The position numbers were made by a program, and so were the translations under genes. Under the pieces are notes generated by a model. That model had not been told where the DNA came from, ran no database searches, and saw nothing but the letters and a program-made list of their open reading frames with translations. Shown one piece after another: positions 11,518 to 21,008 of a stretch of DNA of 37,063 nucleotides (the first letter of the stretch is position 1; the number at the start of each line of letters is the position of its first letter). Source of the DNA: Actinomycetota bacterium (GTDB lineage Bacteria; Actinomycetota; Actinomycetes; Actinomycetales; Microbacteriaceae); assembly GCA_029865895.1 (NCBI GenBank), contig JARXAN010000039.1, forward strand, positions 1 through 37,063. Direction: 5' to 3'.

Positions 11518-12315
11518 TTAGCGATTGCGTTGCATTTCGAACGCGGAGGCATACAGACAAACTGAAGCCGCAGTAGCAAGGTTTAGGGATTCGGCTGCGC
11601 CATAGATCGGTAGCGCAACAATTTCGTCAGCCATTTCGAGCATCTCTTCAGAAACGCCATGGGCTTCATTGCCAAAGATCCAGGCCGTTGGCTTTGATAG
11701 CTGTTCGCCCATTTCAGTAATGAGCTTGCCACCGGCACTAGCCGCAAAAACCTGTATTCCGGCTGCCTTCAGGGCTGCAATGAGCTCTTTGGGATCCTGC
11801 TCAATCACGCATGGGACGTGCAGGATGCTGCCTGCGGTGGAACGAACCAGCTTCGGGTTGTAAAGATCCACCGAGTCGGTGGTAAAGATCACAGCGTCGG
11901 CTCCGGCTGCATCGGCAGCACGCAGCACGGTGCCACCATTACCTGGATCACGAGCCTGGTCCAAGATTGCAATCAATTGCGGGCCGGACTCCAAGAGCTC
12001 ACCCAGCGTCACATCGAACTGAGATACGACGGCCACCACACCCTGCGGGGTCTTGGTGTCGGCAAGCTTGTCCATTACAAGGTCTGAGACCTCGATGATT
12101 GGCACATCTGCTTCGTAGAGCGCGTCAAAGAGCTCTTCGTATTTGTCCAAAGCGGCAGTGGTCGCGAAGACCTCTTGCGCCAGCTCCGGTTGCTTGGCAA
12201 GCTCCTTGAGCCCTTGAGGTCCCTCAAGCAAAAAGAGCCCGGTTTCAAACCGGGCGTCTTTTTGTTGTAGGCGTGCGACCCCCTTCACCCTTTCGGACTT
12301 GGGGGCGTCAAGCAT
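11518..12315 (-). CDS. SpoU/TrmH-family RNA 2'-O-methyltransferase
   Basis: 265 aa; SPOUT motifs DQARDPGNGGTVLRAADAAGADAV, FGNEAHGVSEEM, LPIYGAAESLNLATAASVCLY. Confidence 0.93.
   Translation of the reverse strand: MLDAPKSERVKGVARLQQKDARFETGLFLLEGPQGLKELAKQPELAQEVFATTAALDKYEELFDALYEADVPIIEVSDLVMDKLADTKTPQGVVAVVSQFDVTLGELLESGPQLIAILDQARDPGNGGTVLRAADAAGADAVIFTTDSVDLYNPKLVRSTAGSILHVPCVIEQDPKELIAALKAAGIQVFAASAGGKLITEMGEQLSKPTAWIFGNEAHGVSEEMLEMADEIVALPIYGAAESLNLATAASVCLYASAFEMQRNR
12229..12264. terminator. Bidirectional intrinsic-terminator-like hairpin inside the trmH/spoU coding sequence
   Basis: CAAAAAGA-GCCCGGTTT-C-AAACCGGGC-G-TCTTTTTG: 9-bp GC-rich perfect inverted repeat flanked by 8-bp A/T arms, one bulged base; poly-T tract on either strand. 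Confidence 0.7.
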
Positions 12316-12698
12316 TAGCTAACCTTGGCCGCGTTTACATCCTTAGGCAGTGCTGCCTTGGCAGATGCAACCAATGACGCGAACGCCTTTGGGTCGTGGA
12401 TGGCTAGGTCTGCCATGATGCGACGATCAACCTCGATACCAGCAAGCGCTAGGCCCTGGATAAAGCGGTTGTAGGTCATGCCGTTTAGGCGAGCAGCTGC
12501 GTTGATGCGCTGAATCCAAAGGCGACGGAAGTTACCCTTGTTCTTTCTGCGGTCGTTGTATGCGTAAACCAACGAGTGCAGTAGCTGCTGCTTTGCCATA
12601 CGGTACAAACGTGAACGCTGGCCGCGGTAACCGTGAGCGCGCTCAAGCGCAACACGACGCTTCTTCAGCGAGTTGACGGCGTTTTTTACTCTTGCCAT
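12315..12698 (-). CDS. rplT: 50S ribosomal protein L20
   Basis: 127 aa; [38 protein letters not shown] typical of bL20. Confidence 0.98.
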   Translation of the reverse strand: MARVKNAVNSLKKRRVALERAHGYRGQRSRLYRMAKQQLLHSLVYAYNDRRKNKGNFRRLWIQRINAAARLNGMTYNRFIQGLALAGIEVDRRIMADLAIHDPKAFASLVASAKAALPKDVNAAKVS

Positions 12699-12725
12699 TT
12701 TCTACTCCTTATTTCTAAGCGTCGG

Positions 12726-12920
12726 CTAGCGGCCGAGCTGTCTCTTTAGCTTCTTGAAATCTGCTGGGGACACTACCTGGTCGGCGTTTAGACGACGGGT
12801 GCGTCTTGATGACTTGTGCTCCAGGTTGTGGCGCATGTTGATCTGCTGCTTCATCAGCTTGCCGCTGCCGGTAAAGCGGAAACGCTTCTTGGCGCCCGAG
12901 TGGGTCTTCATTTTCGGCAT
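12726..12920 (-). CDS. rpmI: 50S ribosomal protein L35
   Basis: 64 aa; [21 protein letters not shown] typical of bL35. Confidence 0.98.
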   Translation of the reverse strand: MPKMKTHSGAKKRFRFTGSGKLMKQQINMRHNLEHKSSRRTRRLNADQVVSPADFKKLKRQLGR

Positions 12921-12929
12921 GATCTCTCC

Positions 12930-13511
12930 TTAGTTCTCTACTGTTGCTTCAGCCTGTGCAGGCTTAGCTTGGGCCTTTTTAGCTTCGGCCCTTGCCTCTG
13001 CCTTGTTCTTCAACGGCCCGATGACCATGACCATGTTGCGGCCATCGATCGATGGGTTCGACTCCACGGTTCCGAATTCGGTTACTTCATCCGCTAGCTT
13101 GCGAAGCAAGTTCACGCCCATTTCTGGGCGAGATTGCTCGCGACCACGGAAGACAACCATCACCTTCACCTTGTCGCCGGCCTTGAGGAATTTGCGAACC
13201 TGTCCAACCTTGGTGTTGTAGTCGTGATCGTCGATCTTTAGACCGAAACGAACCGTCTTCAGCACGGTGTTGACCTGGTTCTTTCTAGCTTCACGAACCT
13301 TCTGAGCGGCTTCGTATTTGAACTTGCCATAGTCCATTACCTTGCAAACAGGAGGATTGGATCCCGGTGCTACCTCGACTAGGTCTAGGTCTGCCTCACG
13401 GGCCATTCTCAATGCTTGATCAATAGGGACAACGCCAACCTGTTCACCTGCGGGTCCGATTAGTCGAACCTCGGCGACACGAATACGCTCATTAATGCGC
13501 GGATCGCTGAT
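12930..13511 (-). CDS. infC: Translation initiation factor IF-3, probable AUC start
   Basis: Listed ORF starts at 13412, but the reading frame continues upstream as [44 protein letters not shown]..., the conserved IF3 N-terminus. An in-frame TGA lies 9 codons before the ATC, with no ATG/GTG/TTG between. AAGGAG sits 6 nt upstream of ATC at 13509-13511. Confidence 0.9.
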   Translation of the reverse strand: MSDPRINERIRVAEVRLIGPAGEQVGVVPIDQALRMAREADLDLVEVAPGSNPPVCKVMDYGKFKYEAAQKVREARKNQVNTVLKTVRFGLKIDDHDYNTKVGQVRKFLKAGDKVKVMVVFRGREQSRPEMGVNLLRKLADEVTEFGTVESNPSIDGRNMVMVIGPLKNKAEARAEAKKAQAKPAQAEATVEN

Positions 13512-13690
13512 AACTAGCTCCTTAGGTACCGTTTTGACTCACGCGAAATGCGCGCAAAAGTGTCTAACGCTCAAACCCGGATACCTTTAGAGGCGGTAGA
13601 CAGGTGGGAATGTAATCCACTTTCACTGAGCTAAGTGCCCAGAGCCTCAGGTAGCCTAGCAGAACAAAAGCCATTTTCGAAAGAGGAATT

Positions 13691-14011
13691 TTGTCCGAAG
13701 AGCTCACCAGAGACATTGCCGAAGTACCTGCGGTTGAAATCATCAACACCGCTGCCGTTCACCTGATGAGCGCAGCCGCTGTCCAGTGCGGTCTCGCCGA
13801 AGATGCCCCTGCAGATCTTGATGAAGCCCGAAAGCTGATCACCGCGTTGGCTGGTCTGATTACCGCCGCAGCTCCAGAGATTGGCGATCACCATGCCAGA
13901 CCGCTTCGTGATGGACTGCGTTCCCTGCAACTTGCCTTCCGCGAAGCCTCTGTGATTCCTGACGAACCAGGCAAGGGTCCGGGTGAGAAATACACCGGAC
14001 CGGTCAACTAG
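13691..14011 (+). CDS. DUF1844-family protein
   Basis: 106 aa; conserved small actinobacterial protein divergent from infC; TTG start preceded by AGAGGA. Confidence 0.8.
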   Translation: MSEELTRDIAEVPAVEIINTAAVHLMSAAAVQCGLAEDAPADLDEARKLITALAGLITAAAPEIGDHHARPLRDGLRSLQLAFREASVIPDEPGKGPGEKYTGPVN

Positions 14012-14748
14012 CCAGCGGTCAACCTAAAGCTCACCGAGTCCACCAACTGCAAGAACTCTTGGGATTGCAGATCCGAACCGAACTGCTCGAGCACCTGCTG
14101 TAACCGATCGCTACTCAAGCCTGCCTGAATTGAAACCTCAATGCCGAGCTCTGGTTTTAGCAATTGCCCGGTTGGATCTGCATCAAATGCCCTAACGGAA
14201 ACGATCAACGGCTGTCTGGCGGCGGCGGCATCTAGCAGCTGAAGGACCAAAGTGCTCAGCTGCGGCGGAGTCCATTCCAATCCCTGTGCCAGAGCGGCAA
14301 GTGCTGGCCGTCGGATTCCGATTGCTCTTCCTGCTGGGTTTAGCACCACTCGCTCGTGACCTTCACTAACTGCTGCAATGGCTAGCTTTGCGACCTCAAC
14401 CGGCACTGGTCTTGCTGTGGAGTTCCACGCCGACATTTCTGCAACCGAGCTAAATGCCGGAATTGCCGTTTTACCGTCCGGCGTGCTGACTGCAACTATG
14501 GCCAAATCCGCACTCTTGTCGACTAATTCACCGTGCGCACCAACGCCACTCTCGCCAAGCTCAGCAAGCAATGGAATCAGCAGTCGAGATTGCGATAGGG
14601 CATTAAACAAAGCTGCTTTATCAAACTCGCGCTCAAAAACTTCGGCTAAGACCTTTGGAGTTGAGCCGTCGTCTTGCGACCAGCTGTTTTGTGAGAATTC
14701 TCGGCCTTCCCAAGGAACGCCGGCAGAATCGTGAAATTTATCGTGCAT
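14008..14748 (-). CDS. SseB-family protein
   Basis: 246 aa; SseB N-terminal-like sequence (AIPAFSSVAEMSAWNSTARPVPV...LNPAG); follows hisA as in related actinobacteria. Confidence 0.75.
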   Translation of the reverse strand: MHDKFHDSAGVPWEGREFSQNSWSQDDGSTPKVLAEVFEREFDKAALFNALSQSRLLIPLLAELGESGVGAHGELVDKSADLAIVAVSTPDGKTAIPAFSSVAEMSAWNSTARPVPVEVAKLAIAAVSEGHERVVLNPAGRAIGIRRPALAALAQGLEWTPPQLSTLVLQLLDAAAARQPLIVSVRAFDADPTGQLLKPELGIEVSIQAGLSSDRLQQVLEQFGSDLQSQEFLQLVDSVSFRLTAG

Positions 14749-15473
14749 TAGCCGTTGGCGATTGCGAGAGCTTCTTGCAGGGTAAAGCGGCCAGCGTAGA
14801 GTGACTTACCCAGGATTGCCCCCTCTAAACCAAGCGGAACAAGAGCCTGCAGGTCTTTGATGTCCTGAAGTGACGAGATACCGCCGGATGCCACCACCGG
14901 CTTATTGGTGAACTGCATTACCTGGTTTAAAAGCTCCAGGTTTGGGCCGCGAAGTGTGCCGTCCTTAGTGACGTCGGTCACTACATAGCGAGAGCAACCG
15001 GCATCTTCCAGCCTGGCCAGGACCTCAAACAGATCTCCACCCTCTTGAGTCCACCCTCTAGCTGCCAGGGTTGTGCCCCTCACGTCTAGGCCGACGGCGA
15101 TTTGATCTCCGTACTTGGCGATCACGCGTTCGGTCCACTCTGGGTTTTCCAGCGCTGCGGTACCGAGGTTGACTCTGGTCGCACCCAATTCCAATGCAGC
15201 GTCTAGTGAAGCGTCGTCGCGGATGCCACCGGATAGTTCGATTTTGGTGCTACCGGCCTGACCAACAACCTCGGCGATTACAGCGCGATTGTCTCCCCTG
15301 CCAAATGCCGCATCCAGATCAACCAGGTGGATCCACTCGGCTCCAGCATTGATCCAATCCTGAGCGGCAGCAAGCGGGTGACCAAAGTCTTCCTCACTGC
15401 CGGCCTCACCTTGAGTCAGGCGGACAGCCTTGCCGCTGGCGACATCAACCGCTGGCAAAAGTTCGAGTTTCAT
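14748..15473 (-). CDS. priA: Phosphoribosyl isomerase A (HisA/TrpF bifunctional PriA type)
   Basis: [23 protein letters not shown]...[14 protein letters not shown]...ELSGGIRDD. Start moved from ORF 15557 to the internal ATG at 15473 giving [11 protein letters not shown]. Confidence 0.92.
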   Translation of the reverse strand: MKLELLPAVDVASGKAVRLTQGEAGSEEDFGHPLAAAQDWINAGAEWIHLVDLDAAFGRGDNRAVIAEVVGQAGSTKIELSGGIRDDASLDAALELGATRVNLGTAALENPEWTERVIAKYGDQIAVGLDVRGTTLAARGWTQEGGDLFEVLARLEDAGCSRYVVTDVTKDGTLRGPNLELLNQVMQFTNKPVVASGGISSLQDIKDLQALVPLGLEGAILGKSLYAGRFTLQEALAIANG

Positions 15474-15480
15474 GTTTCTC

Positions 15481-16110
15481 CTAGATGGTACGAATCCAGT
15501 TTCGAAGCAGCTGCAAACCTGCTTCACCAGACTTTTCAGGGTGGAATTGAGTGGCACTCAGGGGACCGTTTTCAACCGCCGCCAAAAACCGTTCGCCGTG
15601 CTCAGACCAGGTCAAGGCTGCTTTGACAAAAGGTGGCTGAATGTCCAACTCCCAAGATTTAGCCGCATAGGAGTGAACGAAGTAAAAGCGTTCTTGTTCG
15701 ACGCCCTCGAACAAGACAGTCTTGGGATCTGGGGAAACTTTGCTCCAGCCCATGTGGGGCAGAGTTGGAGCATCAAGCATGGTGACAGAACCTGGCCACT
15801 GCCCCAAGCCCTCGGTGTCGATGCCGTGCTCCACGCCATGCTCAAACATCACCTGCATGCCCACGCATATTCCCAGCACCGCCCGTCCAGCAGTCAAGCG
15901 CTGGTCGACAAGACTTGCGGCATTGTGCTCAGTGAGGTTTCTCATCACAGAGGCAAATGCGCCAACTCCAGGCAGCAGCATGCCATCTGATTCCAATAAA
16001 ACTTTGCGGTCCGAGGTGAGGACGACCTCTGCTCCTGAGGCCTCTAAGGCACGACAGGCTGAGTGAACGTTGCCGCTGCCGTAGTCAAAGACCGCGACGG
16101 TCTTAGTCAA
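15481..16110 (-). CDS. hisH: Imidazole glycerol phosphate synthase glutamine amidotransferase subunit
   Basis: 209 aa; [26 protein letters not shown] (GATase Cys), [10 protein letters not shown]. Confidence 0.96.
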   Translation of the reverse strand: MTKTVAVFDYGSGNVHSACRALEASGAEVVLTSDRKVLLESDGMLLPGVGAFASVMRNLTEHNAASLVDQRLTAGRAVLGICVGMQVMFEHGVEHGIDTEGLGQWPGSVTMLDAPTLPHMGWSKVSPDPKTVLFEGVEQERFYFVHSYAAKSWELDIQPPFVKAALTWSEHGERFLAAVENGPLSATQFHPEKSGEAGLQLLRNWIRTI

Positions 16111-16706
16111 AGACTGCCCTTAGTTGAAGGAACTCCGGCTACGCGAGCATCCAGCTCTACTGCCTTGCGCATCGCGCGAGCCAACGCTTTGAACTGAGCC
16201 TCTGCGATGTGGTGAGCGTCTCGACCGGCAAGAACGGTCACGTGCAGAGTGAGGCCTGCGTTGTATGCGATGGCCTCAAAAACGTGACGCACCATTGAAC
16301 CGGTGAAGTGACCGCCGATTAGGTGGTACTCGAAACCTTGAGGCTCTCCCGAGTGGACCAGAAATGGTCTACCGGAAACATCCACCACCGCGCGAGCCAG
16401 AGCTTCGTCAAGTGGCACTGTGGCATCGCCATAGCGTCCAATACCGGCCTTGTCGCCGAGCGCCTGCTTGATGGCCTGACCCAAAACAATGGCGGTGTCC
16501 TCAACGGTGTGGTGGACATCGATTTCGATGTCGCCAACAGATTTCACCTTGAGGTCAATAAGTGAGTGCTTTGAAAAAGCGGTCAGCATGTGATCAAAAA
16601 ATGGCACACCGGTCTCAATTTCGGACTGACCTGAACCATCAAGGTTCAGTTCGAGTTCGATTTTGGACTCGCTAGTTGCGCGGGAAAGCTTTGCAATGCG
16701 GCTCAT
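16107..16706 (-). CDS. hisB: Imidazoleglycerol-phosphate dehydratase
   Basis: [47 protein letters not shown]; start set at internal ATG ([11 protein letters not shown]). Confidence 0.96.
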   Translation of the reverse strand: MSRIAKLSRATSESKIELELNLDGSGQSEIETGVPFFDHMLTAFSKHSLIDLKVKSVGDIEIDVHHTVEDTAIVLGQAIKQALGDKAGIGRYGDATVPLDEALARAVVDVSGRPFLVHSGEPQGFEYHLIGGHFTGSMVRHVFEAIAYNAGLTLHVTVLAGRDAHHIAEAQFKALARAMRKAVELDARVAGVPSTKGSL

Positions 16707-16738
16707 GTTCGGACCTCGTTTGGGAAGATAACCCAAGT

Positions 16739-17809
16739 TTAGCCAAGAATTAGGGCTAGTTCACCGAGTAATTTGCTGGTTTCCGCCTCGGTACCGGCGG
16801 TTATACGCAAAGTGTTTGGAATCCCGACGTTTCGAACAATCACGCCCCTGGCCAAGAGTGCTTCAAAAACCTCGTTTGGATCCTCAAAACCTTCAACCAG
16901 CACAAAGTTAGCCTCGGACTCAAAGGCCCTGAGTCCCATGAGCTTTAGCTGCGCAATCATTCGATCCCGCTGAACCTTGATTTGCTCAACATTGGCAAGC
17001 ATTTCCCCTGAGTGACGAAGTGCCGCCCGGGCTGCCGCTTGAGTCAGCGCAGACAAGTGGTAGGGCAGTCGAACAATTCGCAGCGCATCCACAACAGCTG
17101 CATCTGCAGCTAGGTAACCGACTCGTGCGCCCGCAAAGGCGAAAGCCTTACTCATGGTTCGACTTACGATCAATCGTGGTCGACCTGCCAGCAACTCAAT
17201 AGCTGAGGCTTTTGAAGAGAACTCGGCATAAGCCTCATCGATAATCAAAATGCCGTCGAAAGCGTCATAGGCAGCCCGCACAACATCGTTGTCAATGGGT
17301 GTCCCGGTCGGATTATTCGGGTTACACAAAAGAGCAATGGATGGCTGATGAGTTGCCAATTGTTCAGCCACGTAGCTGGCAGACAGCTCAAACTCCCCCT
17401 CGCGAGGTAACTCTTGGTAACTGGTCAGAGTAATTCGAGCGATGTTTGGGTACATCGAATAGGTAGGCCCGAAACTCAGTGATGATTTACCCGGGCCACC
17501 GAAAGCTTGGAAGATCTGAGTGAGGATTTCGTTCGAGCCGTTTGCCGCCCAAACCTGGTTGGCACTTAGGCCATGACCCAAAAACTGCGCGAATTGTCCC
17601 CTGAGTTCCAAGAACTCGCGATCCGGGTAGCGGTTTAGCCTCAAAACCTCAGCGGCAAGTTCTTGAATAATGTCCAGTGCTACCGCTTCTGGAATGCCAA
17701 AGGTGTTCTCGTTTACGTTGAGCTGGACAGGCACGTCAAGCTGAGGAGCACCGTAAGGTTTTAGGCCCTTCAGGTCATCGCGGATTGGCAAGTCTTCGAG
17801 GTTGGTCAC
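16739..17809 (-). CDS. hisC: Histidinol-phosphate aminotransferase
   Basis: 356 aa; [36 protein letters not shown] (PLP Lys). Confidence 0.96.
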   Translation of the reverse strand: MTNLEDLPIRDDLKGLKPYGAPQLDVPVQLNVNENTFGIPEAVALDIIQELAAEVLRLNRYPDREFLELRGQFAQFLGHGLSANQVWAANGSNEILTQIFQAFGGPGKSSLSFGPTYSMYPNIARITLTSYQELPREGEFELSASYVAEQLATHQPSIALLCNPNNPTGTPIDNDVVRAAYDAFDGILIIDEAYAEFSSKASAIELLAGRPRLIVSRTMSKAFAFAGARVGYLAADAAVVDALRIVRLPYHLSALTQAAARAALRHSGEMLANVEQIKVQRDRMIAQLKLMGLRAFESEANFVLVEGFEDPNEVFEALLARGVIVRNVGIPNTLRITAGTEAETSKLLGELALILG

Positions 17810-17831
17810 CCCTAGAGATTACCCGATTGGG

Positions 17832-18137
17832 CTATGGCAGTGCGATCTGCTGGCCAGGAGATAGCTCTGCAGTCTCAAGGGCGTTCAGCAGGACAACCTC
17901 AGCAATCCAGTCGCGAGGATCCTCGTTTGGAGCATGGGCGTCGGCAAGAGACCAAAGTGAGTCACCGGACTGCACGGTTACATACTGCAGTTCGCCAGGC
18001 TCCTGGCTGCCAGCTACGGAACCGGAGATAGATGCCATGGTGAAGGATGCTGCCAACGCCAGAATTGCGAGCCCACGGAATAGGCGTCTTGGGTTGGTTA
18101 GTCGGTAGGAAGTAACAGCACTCATTGTGATCATCAC
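17832..18137 (-). CDS. Small exported/membrane-anchored LysM-domain protein, candidate SOS-regulated division/cell-wall factor
   Basis: 101 aa; hydrophobic N-terminal segment, then YVTVQSGDSLWSLADAHAPNEDPRDWIAEVVLLNAL...LSPGQQIALP (LysM); divergent from lexA. Confidence 0.8.
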   Translation of the reverse strand: MMITMSAVTSYRLTNPRRLFRGLAILALAASFTMASISGSVAGSQEPGELQYVTVQSGDSLWSLADAHAPNEDPRDWIAEVVLLNALETAELSPGQQIALP

Positions 18138-18159
18138 CCTTCTGTTCGATTCTTTGTTT

Positions 18160-18173
18160 CGAACATTTGTTCT
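18160..18173. promoter_or_regulatory. LexA (SOS) box between the LysM gene and lexA
   Basis: CGAACATTTGTTCT contains GAAC-N4-GTTC, the Gram-positive/actinobacterial SOS consensus core. Confidence 0.8.
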
Positions 18174-18322
18174 AAGTATAGAAACTTTTTCGACATTTAC
18201 AAGTTTTTTGCAAACTTTTCTGCAAACAACTCGAAAATGTGTTTGGCAAACGCTGATTTAGCGAATACAGTTTCGACATAAGAAGTAAAGCTTCACCCAC
18301 TGACATTTTGAGAGGGGCCTAG

Positions 18323-18946
18323 ATGGATAGCTCTGAGTTGACCGATGTGCAGCAGAGAATTCTGGCTGTAATCCGCGAATCAATGCAGGCCAGGAACTAT
18401 GCACCGTCGATGCGAGAGATTGGCGAGTCGGTAGGTCTTAGCTCCACCGCGAGCGTCTCACATCAGTTGAACAAGCTGGAGCTACTGGGGTTTATTAGCC
18501 GTGACCCACGTCGTCCTAGGACGATTGATCTATTGGGTTTCGATGACTATGCGGGTGAAATCTTCAAAGCGGATGCCGCGATGGTTCCGCTAGTTGGTCG
18601 AATTGCTGCCGGCGGTCCAATCACGGCAGAGCAAAATGTCGAAGACGTCTTCGCTCTCCCCCGCCAGTTGGTGGGCCAGGGTGACCTATTCCTATTGAAA
18701 GTAGTCGGCGAATCCATGATTGATGCAGCTATCTGCGATGGCGACTGGGTAGTTGTGAGACAGCAGCAGACTGCCGAGAACGGCGACATCGTTGCGGCTC
18801 TGCTAGAAGATGAAGCAACTGTAAAGACTTTCAAGCAGCGCGATGGCCACACCTGGCTGCTACCGCGTAACTCAGCTTTCGAACCGATCCTTGGTGACCA
18901 CGCGGTCATCCTCGGCAAGGTTGTAGCTGTCCTTAGGGCTGTGTAG
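18323..18946 (+). CDS. lexA: LexA repressor
   Basis: 207 aa; N-terminal HTH ([39 protein letters not shown]), catalytic [21 protein letters not shown] and [10 protein letters not shown]. Confidence 0.97.
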   Translation: MDSSELTDVQQRILAVIRESMQARNYAPSMREIGESVGLSSTASVSHQLNKLELLGFISRDPRRPRTIDLLGFDDYAGEIFKADAAMVPLVGRIAAGGPITAEQNVEDVFALPRQLVGQGDLFLLKVVGESMIDAAICDGDWVVVRQQQTAENGDIVAALLEDEATVKTFKQRDGHTWLLPRNSAFEPILGDHAVILGKVVAVLRAV

Positions 18947-20366
18947 CGAACTGCTGCAACTCTGCTGCTAGGTCTTGCTTCACAAGGGCCTTCAGGCGTG
19001 TGCCTGCCTCGACGTACTCAAGTTCTAGAACCTTGCCCGATAGGTGCGCCCTGGAAACCAGATCGCCTCGGCTATAGGGCACAACCCCGACAAACTCCAC
19101 ATCCGGCTTAGGAAGCAGCTCTGCGATCTTGGCCTCTAGTTCCTCAAAGCCCAATCCGGTCCTGGCCGAGATTAAAAGCGAGCCTGGAACTAATCCACGA
19201 AGTCTTACTTGGTCTTCGTCACTTAGCAGATCCGCCTTATTGAAAACGATGAGTTCCTGAATGCTTGAGGCTTCAACCTCGGAGATAACCTCGTGAACTG
19301 TGCGAATCTGGCCCATCGGATCTGGGTCAGTTCCATCCACGACGTGAACAATCAGGTCGGCGTGAGAGATCTCTTCAAGCGTTGATCGGAAAGCCTCAAC
19401 CAGCTGGTGCGGAAGCTGTCGCACGAATCCAACGGTGTCGGCAATCGTGTAACCACGGCCATCTGGCGTTGCATGCTGACGCACGGTTGGATCCAAGGTG
19501 GCGAAAAGGGCATTCTCTACAAGCACGCCGGCCTTGGTCATGCGGTTCAAAACCGAAGACTTTCCAGCATTGGTGTAACCGGCGATAGCAACCTGAGGTT
19601 CGTTGTTCTTCTCACGCTTAGAGCGCTTGATGTCTCTTGCCTGCTTCATGTCGATGATTTCGCGCTTGAGCTTGGACATTTTGGTGTTGATACGCCTGCG
19701 ATCGAGCTCGATCTTGGTTTCACCCGGACCTCTTGAGCCAATACCAACACCACCGGCAGCCTGACCACCGGCCTGACGTGACATCGATTCACCCCAACCG
19801 CGCAATCGCGGCAATAGGTATTCCAGCTGAGCGAGTTCTACCTGAGCCTTACCCTCTCGACTCTTGGCGTGCTGGGCGAAGATGTCCAAGATGATTGCTG
19901 TTCTATCGACGACCTTTACCTGCACCGCGTCTTCCAGCGCCCTGCGCTGAGAAGGTGCGAGTTCGGCATTCGCGATAACGGTGTCAGCACCAAGCGATGC
20001 AACTAATTCCTTTAGTTCTTGAGCTTTGCCCTTACCAAAGAAGGTCGCGGGATCTGGGAAGTTTCGTCGCTGGAGCAAACCATCCAAGACCTCGGCACCT
20101 GCGGTTTCCGCCAGGGCTGCCAGCTCTCGCAAGCCGTTCTCCGCATCGGTCAGGGTTCCCGAACCCCAAACTCCGATCAGCACCACCTTTTCAAGGCGGA
20201 GTTGGCGATACTCAACATCCGAGATGTCCTGCAACTCGGTTGATAGTCCGGCAACTCGGCGCAGCGAGTCGCGAGCCTCGAGATCGAGCTGGTCGCCATC
20301 AAATTCATTGCGTGGCGCGGCTGCGCCTCGTCTAAGAATGCGGTCTATCGTGGATTCGTTTTCCAT
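18933..20366 (-). CDS. hflX: GTPase HflX
   Basis: 477 aa; [59 protein letters not shown]. Confidence 0.96.
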   Translation of the reverse strand: MENESTIDRILRRGAAAPRNEFDGDQLDLEARDSLRRVAGLSTELQDISDVEYRQLRLEKVVLIGVWGSGTLTDAENGLRELAALAETAGAEVLDGLLQRRNFPDPATFFGKGKAQELKELVASLGADTVIANAELAPSQRRALEDAVQVKVVDRTAIILDIFAQHAKSREGKAQVELAQLEYLLPRLRGWGESMSRQAGGQAAGGVGIGSRGPGETKIELDRRRINTKMSKLKREIIDMKQARDIKRSKREKNNEPQVAIAGYTNAGKSSVLNRMTKAGVLVENALFATLDPTVRQHATPDGRGYTIADTVGFVRQLPHQLVEAFRSTLEEISHADLIVHVVDGTDPDPMGQIRTVHEVISEVEASSIQELIVFNKADLLSDEDQVRLRGLVPGSLLISARTGLGFEELEAKIAELLPKPDVEFVGVVPYSRGDLVSRAHLSGKVLELEYVEAGTRLKALVKQDLAAELQQFATQP

Positions 20367-20402
20367 TGCACTTAAACCCTAGGGCTGTATTAGGTTTGCA
20401 AC

Positions 20403-21008
20403 ATGTCCCAGGAGCACTATTTCAGCGAGAGCCCAGATAAGCCGGCGACGCTTCGTGACATCACCTACGAGGTAGCGGGTCGGGAATTCGCTGTCCAGGC
20501 CGCCAGCGGCACCTTCAGCGCCAGCAAACTAGATCCAGGGACCACAATCCTGTTGAGCAAGTTTGATGAGTTTCCAGAGACCGGAAATGTGCTGGACCTT
20601 GGTTGCGGTTGGGGGCCAATTTCGCTTGCCATCGCTTCTTTCAGCCCAGAAACCACCCTTTGGGCCCTCGATGTTAACGAACGCAGCATGGAGCTGGCGA
20701 GAAACAATGCCAGCAAACTTGGACTTACAAACGTCAAAGTTGTAACCGCCGACAAGGTGCCTCAGGATCTAAAGTTTGATGCGATTTGGTCGAATCCACC
20801 GATTCGAATTGGCAAGGCAGCACTGCATGAACTTCTCAGGACTTGGCTGCCTCGCTTGGAAAGCGGTGGAAGGGCAATGCTCGTGGTTCAAAAGCAGTTG
20901 GGAGCGGACTCGCTGCTGGCTTGGATTCAAACTGAGTTTCCAGAACTGACATCCAGCAGGTTTTCTACCGATAAAGGCTTCCGGGTCCTAGAGGTGACTA
21001 GAGACTAA
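20403..21008 (+). CDS. Class I SAM-dependent methyltransferase (RsmC/MTS-like)
   Basis: 201 aa; [24 protein letters not shown] motif. Confidence 0.88.
   Translation: MSQEHYFSESPDKPATLRDITYEVAGREFAVQAASGTFSASKLDPGTTILLSKFDEFPETGNVLDLGCGWGPISLAIASFSPETTLWALDVNERSMELARNNASKLGLTNVKVVTADKVPQDLKFDAIWSNPPIRIGKAALHELLRTWLPRLESGGRAMLVVQKQLGADSLLAWIQTEFPELTSSRFSTDKGFRVLEVTRD

Noticed and set aside
13631-13930. 99-aa minus-strand ORF overlapping the infC promoter and DUF1844
   Set aside because: Antisense to DUF1844 with no recognisable domain; the infC frame is explained by the AUC start instead.
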